DNA from: Carettochelys insculpta
Lineage: Eukaryota > Chordata > Testudines > Carettochelyidae
Assembly (NCBI RefSeq): GCF_033958435.1
Contig: NC_134145.1
Span: 34,189,501 to 34,253,500 of the forward strand
Reading direction: 5' to 3'
Length of the DNA: 64,000 nucleotides
The notes below the pieces were generated by a model. It saw only the letters and a program-made list of their open reading frames with translations. It was not told the origin of the DNA and ran no database searches. Numbering within the stretch: position 1 is the first letter of the stretch; every line of letters starts with the position of its first letter. A program made the position numbers and the translations under genes. Positions 57,806 to 64,000 of the stretch are shown one piece after another.

Positions 57806-58012
57806 CTACTGAGCTTTGAGCAACTGCTGAAGCTGTTCATCATTCTCTTTGTTGTGTGCATTCTGCTGATGAGCCACCTGCAGTAGATTGACCAAGCTGC
57901 TTAAAAAGCTTTGTTTGTTTTTGTCGAATGTTGATCGTTCTTTGCCACATGTTGCCAGTTTAAACAGGTGGACCTGTTGAGCTATTTGAACGTCTAGAAT
58001 TTGGACTTGATA
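57806..58012 (-). pseudogene. Unidentified protein-like C-terminal reading frame
   Basis: A minus-strand frame of 68 sense codons plus stop reads IAQQVHLFKLATCGKERSTF, then SFLSSLVNLLQVAHQQNAHN and ends NDEQLQQLLKAQ. Residue balance, heptad-like leucines and the high Q/N/E content differ from the random frames around it. It begins at an in-frame TGA (58013-58015) and no start codon is inside. Further upstream another frame also looks protein-like. I do not recognise the family. A decayed retrocopy, or an exon of an antisense gene, are both possible; the former is more likely because of the stop. Confidence 0.35.
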
Positions 58013-58329
58013 TCAAAATGGCTGCATGATGTTACTGTCTACACAAATGTGCACTAGCTAATGTTACCAGTTTTGTTATAATGAGAAGACGGAGTTGGTC
58101 AAAGAATAAAGCCAGCATCCCTAAGGTCAAGTTTTGTGGCTTCTTGTGTTAGCGTGAGGCTTGTGAATAGTCAGGACCATGGGTGTCAGTGATTCCATAG
58201 CGACCCAGTGCATTCTCTTACTTCAGAATTGTTCTTCAGAATCCAACCTTTTTATTTGTGTCTCTGCATAGACATGTACATGTACATTTAGACAAGGTTG
58301 ACAGCCTGGAGAACAAAGAACCGGAAGAA

Positions 58330-59110
58330 ACCTAATGTTGTACCACTATACCAAAAGAATAAATGGGATGACCTTGGTAACTATAATTGCCATCAATCCT
58401 GGGCAAAATCATGGAAAAGCTGAAATGGGATGAAATCAGTGGAAAAATTAGAGGAGAGTAGCATATTTAATTTTAGTGTAGTTTGATAAAACATATTTCT
58501 ATAAAAGAAACTTGATTTTTGAGAGATTGATAAAGTAATGTTCATGTAACATATTTATATTTAGACTTTTGAAAGGTGTCACGTGGAATTCTGTGCCCAG
58601 CTCTGGGTGACAGACGCTAAGAAAAATGGGAACAAATTTGAGAGTCCAGAGGAGAGTAAACAAATAATAAAAAAAAAAAAAAATTAGAAAAACTATTTGT
58701 GAGGCCAGGTTAAAAAACTGGGCATATTGAATCTTGAGAAAAGAAGAATGAGGGAGAAACTGGTAAACCTTCAAATATGTTAAGGGTTATTACAAACAGG
58801 ATTGTTCTCTGTGTTCAGTGAAATTAGTTTGTGAAAGTTCTGACTTCCTTTATGACACAGGTTGTATATTGTCTTCAGATGGTCCCTCTGGGCTTGTATC
58901 TCTGAGTCACTGCAGATAGGACATTAAGTAATGGGCTTAATTTGCAATAGGAGAGCTTTTAGTTAGATCATAGGAAAAACTTTCTAACTATAAACAACAA
59001 ATTCTCTAGGACTGCCAGGAGAGATTGTAGAACCTCATCATTGAGGGTTTTTAAGAACAGTTGAGACAAACATCTGAGAGGATGGCCTAGTTTTACTTTG
59101 TCTTCCCTCA
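58330..59110 (+). mobile_element. Old CR1/L3-type LINE, degraded
   Basis: CTATAATTGCCATCAATCCT and ATCATGGAAAAGCTGAAATG come from the RT region. GTGGAATTCTGTGCCCAGCT, CCAGAGGAGAGTAAACAAAT and TTCTCTAGGACTGCCAGGAG come from the 3' part. Many indels; an internal A-run at 58669-58683. Confidence 0.6.
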
Positions 59111-59129
59111 GCTTAGTGACTGGGATAGA

Positions 59130-61246
59130 TTGGGGATGAGCAAACTTTTTGTGTCAGGCCCCACTTTTTGTCCCTGTGAGTAGCAGGGGCCCCCCGATGG
59201 CCCTGGAAGCAAGTGGAGGTCTCCTGGAAGGGATGCGCTATGCTCCAGTGGCAGCTGCAGGGGTTCATGGAGGCAGCAGAGACTGGAGGAGCCAGCGGAG
59301 GAGACAGGCTGATTATGCTTATGTAAATTAGGTGGTCATGGGATAGGAGGAAAGATCCTTTCATGGATTGGGAACTGGTTAAAAGACAGGAAACAAAGGG
59401 TAGGAATAAATTGTAAATTTTCGCAATGGAAGAGGGTAACTAATGGCGTTCCCCAAGGGTCAGTCCTGGGACCAATCTTGTTCAACTTGTTTGTCAGTGA
59501 TCTAAAGAAAGGGGTAAGCAGTGAGGTGGCAAAGTTTGCAGATGACACCAAACTGTTCAGGATAGTCAAAACCAAAGCAGATTGTGAAGAACTTCAAAAA
59601 GGTCTCAGCAAACTGAGTGATTGGGCAGCAAAATGGCAAATGAAATTTAATGTGGGTAAGTGTAAGATAATGCATTTGGGAAAAATGACCCTAATTATAC
59701 ATATAATATGATGGGGGCAGACTTAGCTACAACAGATCAGGAAAGGGATCTTGGAATTATAGTGGATAGTTCTCTGAAGACATCCACACAGTGTGCAGCG
59801 GCAGTCAGTAAAGCAAATAGGATGTTAGGAATAATTAAAAAAGGGATAGAAAAATAAGACAATATCTTACTTCCCCTATATAAAACTATGGTACGCCCAC
59901 ATCTTGAGTACTGCGTGCAGATGTGGTCTCCTCAGCTCAAAAAAGATATACTGGCGTTCAGAAAAGGGCAACTAAAATGATTAAGGGTTTGGAATGGGTC
60001 CCATATGAGGAGAGGCTAGAGAGACTGGGACTTTTCAGTCTAGAAAAGAGGAGACTGAGGAGCGATATGATAGAGGTATATAAAATCATGAATGGTGTGG
60101 AGAAAGTGAATACAGAAAAGTTATTTACTTGTTCCCATAATATAAGAACTAGAGGACACCAAATGAAATTAATGGGTAGCAGGTTCAAAACTGATAGTTT
60201 TTCTTCACACAGCGCACAGTCAACCTGTGGAACTCCTTGCTAGAGGACACTGTGAAGGCCAGGACTCTAGCAGTTTAAAAAAGAGGTCGATAAATATTTG
60301 GAAGTTGGGACCATAGATGGCTATTAGCAAGGGGTAAGGTATGATGACTAGCCTTTTGTTGAAGGTGGGAGATGGATAGCAGGAGGCAAATCACTTGATC
60401 GTTGTTTTCAGTTACCTCCTCTGGGGCACCAGGCATTGGCTACTGTTGGCAGACAGGATCCTGGGCTAGATGGACCTTTGGTCTGACCCAGTAAGGCCGT
60501 TCTTATGTGCTGCTCCCCGTTACAAAATTTCCAGCCTCCCTGCTTTGTGCTCGCTTGCACTGGGATGTTAAGGACATCCCAGTATAACAGGTCTTGCACT
60601 GCAGGCAAGTCTCCTAGGAGAGCAGCACCCTGCCTAACCGAATCTTTGGACAAATACCTGTTCCTGCCTTTCGTACAGAAGGGGCAGGGTGGGGTCCCTC
60701 ACGCCATCCCCCAGGCACAGCTGGGGCTCACCCTCTGCCGACTGCTGCTTTAGCCTCTACACACCCCTTCCACGCTCCCACCATGCCCAGTGCTTGTGTG
60801 TACATCCCCTGGCATCTCCTTGCAGAGCATCCAGAGAAACCCCAGGCAAAGCTGGCTGCAAAGTTCAGGGGACCAGCAGTGGGGTAGGGATGGGGCAAGG
60901 CAAGAGCAGAGTAGTGCAACTCCTCACTGTCTCCAGAACAAGACACAGGCTGCTCAGCAGCAGCCTTCTGATGCCCTCTGCCTGGCTTCCCCAGCTATGT
61001 GGTATGGCTGCAGGCAGTGAGCTCAGGTTTCACGTGGGGCAGCAGCTTGCACATAGCTGGCCAGCTCTGCTTGCCTGCAGCTGTGCCAGGGAGGAGCGGG
61101 TGGGGTTGGGCAGGCAGGAGAGATGGAAGACAGTGGAGGCCAGGAGAGCTAGCAGAGGCTAAGGGGGATCGGGGGAAGGCAGATTGCTCTGTGCCCCCCT
61201 TTTTGAAATTTCACACCCCACTCTTTGCACACCCCTGGGCTAGAAG
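59130..61246. mobile_element. GC-rich TIR-type repeat interrupted by a CR1 LINE
   Basis: Left end GGGGATGAGCAAACTTTTTG, then CAGGCCCCACTTTTTGTCCC; right end on the minus strand AGGGGTGTGCAAAGAGTGGG, then GAAATTTCAAAAAGGGGGGC. They pair imperfectly as inverted repeats. The interior pieces (59190-59320, 60510-61200) are GC-rich and continuous in character on each side of the LINE. The right terminus matches 39961-39980. Confidence 0.45.
59330..60507 (+). mobile_element. CR1-type LINE with partial RT domain and complete 3' end
   Basis: Frames 59450-59700 and 59960-60230 give RT motifs: GVPQGSVLGPILFNLFVSDL, the catalytic-type FADDTKLF, then LSDWAAKWQMKFNVGKCKIM. The C-terminal part has KRATKMIKGLEWVPYEERLE, RLGLFSLEKRRLRSDMIEVY. 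The 3' UTR ends GGTCTGACCCAGTAAGGCCG TTCTTATG. Frameshifts around 59700-59950 break it, and the endonuclease domain is missing, so it is inactive. The different 3' tail shows it belongs to another CR1 subfamily than the 18930-19642 copy. Confidence 0.85.
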
Positions 61247-61389
61247 ACCCCGGAAGTCATTTCTACTCTTTCTGCAATTGACTTTGTCCAGTATTACTGC
61301 TTGATTAAAATAAGAAAATGGGTACTACGCAATATTAATATAGCACTTATTAAACAGATTTTAAAACTGGTTAACTGGTACTGTTGCAG

Positions 61390-62025
61390 TAATTGTAAAT
61401 GGAGAATTGTCATTCAGTAAGTATATTTCAAAGGATCCAATTTTGCTCTTTGCCCATTATTTTCTTGATAAATGATGTGAAAGAAAATATAAAATTATTA
61501 CTGGAAAATGTGCTGGTGATTCCATGTATTGGTGGAATAATGATAGGCACAGTTCAAGTATACAGACTGACCTGGTTCAGTTAATCAGAAGGGCTTTGTA
61601 AAACGTGGTTTTAGTGTAGCCAAATACCAGGTAGTAAGCGCTAGGAGGGAAAAACATTGAAGAGTAGAGGCTGTGGCTTGAAATGGATTGATTCTGAAAA
61701 AGAGTAGCAGTCATTGTGGATAACTAACAAACCATGAATTCCCAATGTGATGGTGTAGCAAAGAAAACTAATGTAATTCTTTTAATAATAAGGGAGTGCC
61801 CAGTAAAAGGTGGGAGGTGGTATTATGTCAGTGTACATCATCAGTGAGATCTTTGCTGGAGTACTAAGTCCACTTCTCGTGTCCATGATTCACACAGACT
61901 GGCAAAGACTTGGAAATAGTTCAGAAAATAGTTCCGAGAATGACTGTGCCTTTATATTGAGAGGCTTGAACGCAATCAATGTAGTTTATCCAAGAGAGGA
62001 GTAAGAGGTGGTTTGATCCTAAATG
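61390..62025 (+). mobile_element. Old CR1-type LINE, degraded
   Basis: TTCTTGATAAATGATGTGAA (RT region, FLINDV), then CATTGTGGATAACTAACAAA, CCCAATGTGATGGTGTAGCA, GTAAAAGGTGGGAGG and GAACGCAATCAATGTAGTTT follow CR1 order. No open frame. Confidence 0.55.
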
Positions 62026-62029
62026 TCTT

Positions 62030-62145
62030 GAGTCCAATAAGCAGTGGAAGTGTTGGTAATGTGATAGAAAATATTGACCCATTGTTGTCTGGCAAATTCT
62101 CTTGGCCAGCACTGGTCAGGTGCTGGATGAGAGAGGTCCAATCTT
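62030..62145. mobile_element. Half copy of the 16106-16425 TIR element
   Basis: AGCAGTGGAAGTGTTGGTAA, GGCAAATTCTCTTGGCCAGC and CTGGATGAGAGAGGTCCAAT correspond to the right half of the 16106-16425 element. Left terminus missing. Confidence 0.6.
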
Positions 62146-62149
62146 TCTT

Positions 62150-63822
62150 TGGACTGTCAGCGCAGCAGGGGGATTATGCTTCTCACATTTTGCACCCTTG
62201 CTTTAATACTTCTGCCCTAGACCTCTTCAGTGCTGCACCCAACAGACATTCCTTCAAATTAATAAAGGAGGTGTTCCAAATAACATCATTTAAAATAAGT
62301 CTTGCAAAAAGTCCATTTGAGATTTGAAGGCTTTCGTGTGAGCTTCACCAGAGGAGACGCAGACTGTTTCTGATGAAGTCTACCGTTGTTTGTTCTGAAC
62401 TGATTTTTTCCACGTTAAAGAAAAGTATGTACCAAATAAGTGTCGATAGTTTAGTTTTCAGTAAACTGCTACTCTGAAGCTAAAGGTTTGGTTTGTTAAC
62501 ATGGATAATGGTCTACTTGTCTTGACTTGGAATTCACTGTTTCAATTTGGTAACTAGTTTGCATTTGAGGTGGCATTTATATGTAAATGAATAAAATACC
62601 CAATAAAATACCCAATTATGTGATTTTTTGGGAATGGGATAGCTTAAGTTACTTGAATTTTTTGATACCCATTCCTAGTAACAATTATGTTGTTCTAGAA
62701 GGACAGCTTAGGTACATCATGTTCAATAGTCTGCAATGACTCATGGGCCTTTGTGGAATGCCAGAATTACTTCATTTATGACTCTCAAGCTTCAACTTGC
62801 ATTCCAGTTGGTGAGTGGGCAGCGTAATATCCACTAGGACCATCCATCAGCCGATTTCTGCAACCATTAATAGACTGTCAAATAGTTTTCATTAAAAATT
62901 CTTCTACAGACTTGCATGTTTGGCTATGAAGTACAGTTTTTACATTCGGTGGGGAGCTATTGTTTTGTCATTTATATAGTAGCATGTGGGTGAACAGTAC
63001 TAATACGTTTTACTTCAAGTATGTTATGTCAGATCTTGGGAGGCCAATGGGAAAGTAGTTTCCATTTAGATAGTGGACAGACATTTTGTTCTTTATCTTT
63101 TGTCAATCTTCCTTAGCTAATTTAGTTTCCACACTCACCACAGATGAACTACTTGCATATTTAATACTTTGCTGAAAGTTCCAGACTTAGTTAATTGTAC
63201 ACACCAGAATACATTTACTCACTTAACTTTGCCCATTGTGTTGCACAACCTGCTCATTGATCAGAATAGAGTAGACTAGTTGTGCACAGATAAACCAGTC
63301 AAAACCAATATAAATACCAGTAAACAGCATGTTAAGTTTCAAGATTAGGTGGTTAGAAGAGCTTTTAGTTCTGGGAAGAAAGATGGTATCTAATCTTCCT
63401 GGTCAGATAAGTGATTTTTTTTTTCCTGGCACAACTCAAAGATGATTTGTGTCTCATCCGATAACATGGCTACCTTCCTCTGGTTCTGTTTTTGGATGGG
63501 AAAGGAACTTTCTTCTTACTTGAAGGTGAGATGTGTCTTTTGTAGGAGCAATTGAGGGACTAGGGTGAAACCTGCAACCAGTTCTGCTGAAAACTTGAGT
63601 GTCAGGCTGGTTACCATATTTTCTACCGGTAGCGATTCTCCTTCTGCCTGCTGACAGAATGAAACTCCCTTGCCTATTGCTTGTTCGTCTTTGTAAAATT
63701 GCTAAGCAACATAAGGCTCCTTGTCCTTCCCCAGGGGATGAGCACGCTGTCTGCAGCACTGCCAGTCCCTTCAGAGTCGAGTCTTTGGTTTTCTACAATT
63801 CTTTGTTCAACAGACTTCATGT
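62150..63822. other. Intron sequence without recognisable repeats or genes
   Basis: AT-rich. Frames at 63454-63893 have no recognisable domain. Confidence 0.4.
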
Positions 63823-63827
63823 TAGTA

Positions 63828-64000
63828 CACTCGTCCCTCACTGTACAGGCACAACTGGTTCCTAACCTTTTGCTTGTAGGTGAAAACTCGTAAGAGGGAT
63901 ACTAAATTCCTAATAAAATAGGTGTAAAAGTCTTTGATTGGTTCCAAGTGCTTGGAGTGGCAGCAGGTGTTGCTGCTTTTGAAAAGTAAGTGAATGTGGG
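63828..64000. mobile_element. Second copy of the TA-flanked element, cut by the window end
   Basis: CACTCGTCCCTCACTGTACA after TA (63826-63827), then AAAACTCGTAAGAGGGATAC and CTTTTGAAAAGTAAGTGAAT match the right-hand part of the 44491-46059 element in inverse orientation. The rest lies beyond the window. Confidence 0.75.

Larger units (their letters stand above)
24392..64000 (+). other. FNBP1L: Intron 1 of the F-BAR gene, continues past the window
   Basis: The donor GTGAGT is at 24392-24397. I looked for exon 2, which should encode the continuation of the F-BAR domain (DQFD... HTQWG) preceded by an acceptor, and did not see it, so more than 39.6 kb of the first intron is included. A very long first intron is usual for this gene family. 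Almost all recognisable content is transposon-derived. Confidence 0.65.

Noticed and set aside
1..64000. CRISPR array, bacterial-type operons or phage genes
   Set aside because: The direct repeats seen are minisatellites or transposon copies, and the sequence has vertebrate retroposons throughout.

Overview
The window is vertebrate nuclear DNA, most likely from a turtle. The strongest clue is a tRNA-derived SINE with a CR1-type tail (6945-7130, minus strand), which matches the Cry/tortoise Pol III SINE type known from cryptodiran turtles. CR1 LINEs, Penelope-like elements, a DIRS-type retrotransposon and very abundant fold-back DNA transposons with 3-bp target duplications agree with that. 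The assignment comes from repeat recognition by eye, not from a database search, and the species cannot be named.

Only one host gene is visible. At 23.7-24.8 kb a GC- and CpG-rich island surrounds a short first coding exon (24368-24391, plus strand) that encodes MSWGAELW and stops exactly at a GTGAGT donor. This is the N-terminal signature of the FNBP1/FNBP1L (Toca-1/FBP17) F-BAR adaptors. I favour FNBP1L, but eight codons cannot exclude FNBP1. No second exon was found, so everything from 24392 to 64000 is read as part of a large first intron, and 1-23.7 kb as upstream intergenic DNA. A second small reading frame (57806-58012, minus strand) looks protein-like at its C-terminus and may be a fragment of a retrocopy.

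Layout. 1-2590: decayed DIRS element (RNase H and tyrosine-recombinase regions). 2658-6271: DNA-transposon fragments, GC-rich repeats and a 421-bp palindromic element. 6640-8420: Penelope pieces and the SINE. 9399-12891: a three-level nest, in which a solo LTR (TSD CGTGG) lies inside a palindromic element (TSD TCA) that lies inside a larger inverted-terminal-repeat element (TSD ATA). 13.5-19.6 kb: more inverted-repeat elements and a young CR1 3' end. 22.0-23.6 kb: Penelope piece and an LTR-like block with a 43-bp GC minisatellite against the promoter island. Intron: a Penelope palindrome 0.5 kb after exon 1; mostly AT-rich sequence with old MIR and CR1 copies at 25-32 kb; a cluster of inverted-repeat elements at 32.2-37.2 kb that includes an inverted duplication of flanking DNA; an old CR1 and a G-rich element at 41-42.7 kb; a C-rich minisatellite inside a TA-flanked element at 44.5-46 kb; a nested pair at 48.5-49.3 kb; a Penelope coding fragment at 53-54 kb; and CR1 copies at 58-62 kb.

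There is no operon-like or multigene system here. The notable biology is the repeat architecture: one inverted-repeat superfamily with exact 3-bp duplications at seven sites, repeated nesting, and several near-perfect long palindromes. Element boundaries without a stated target duplication are approximate (tens of bases).
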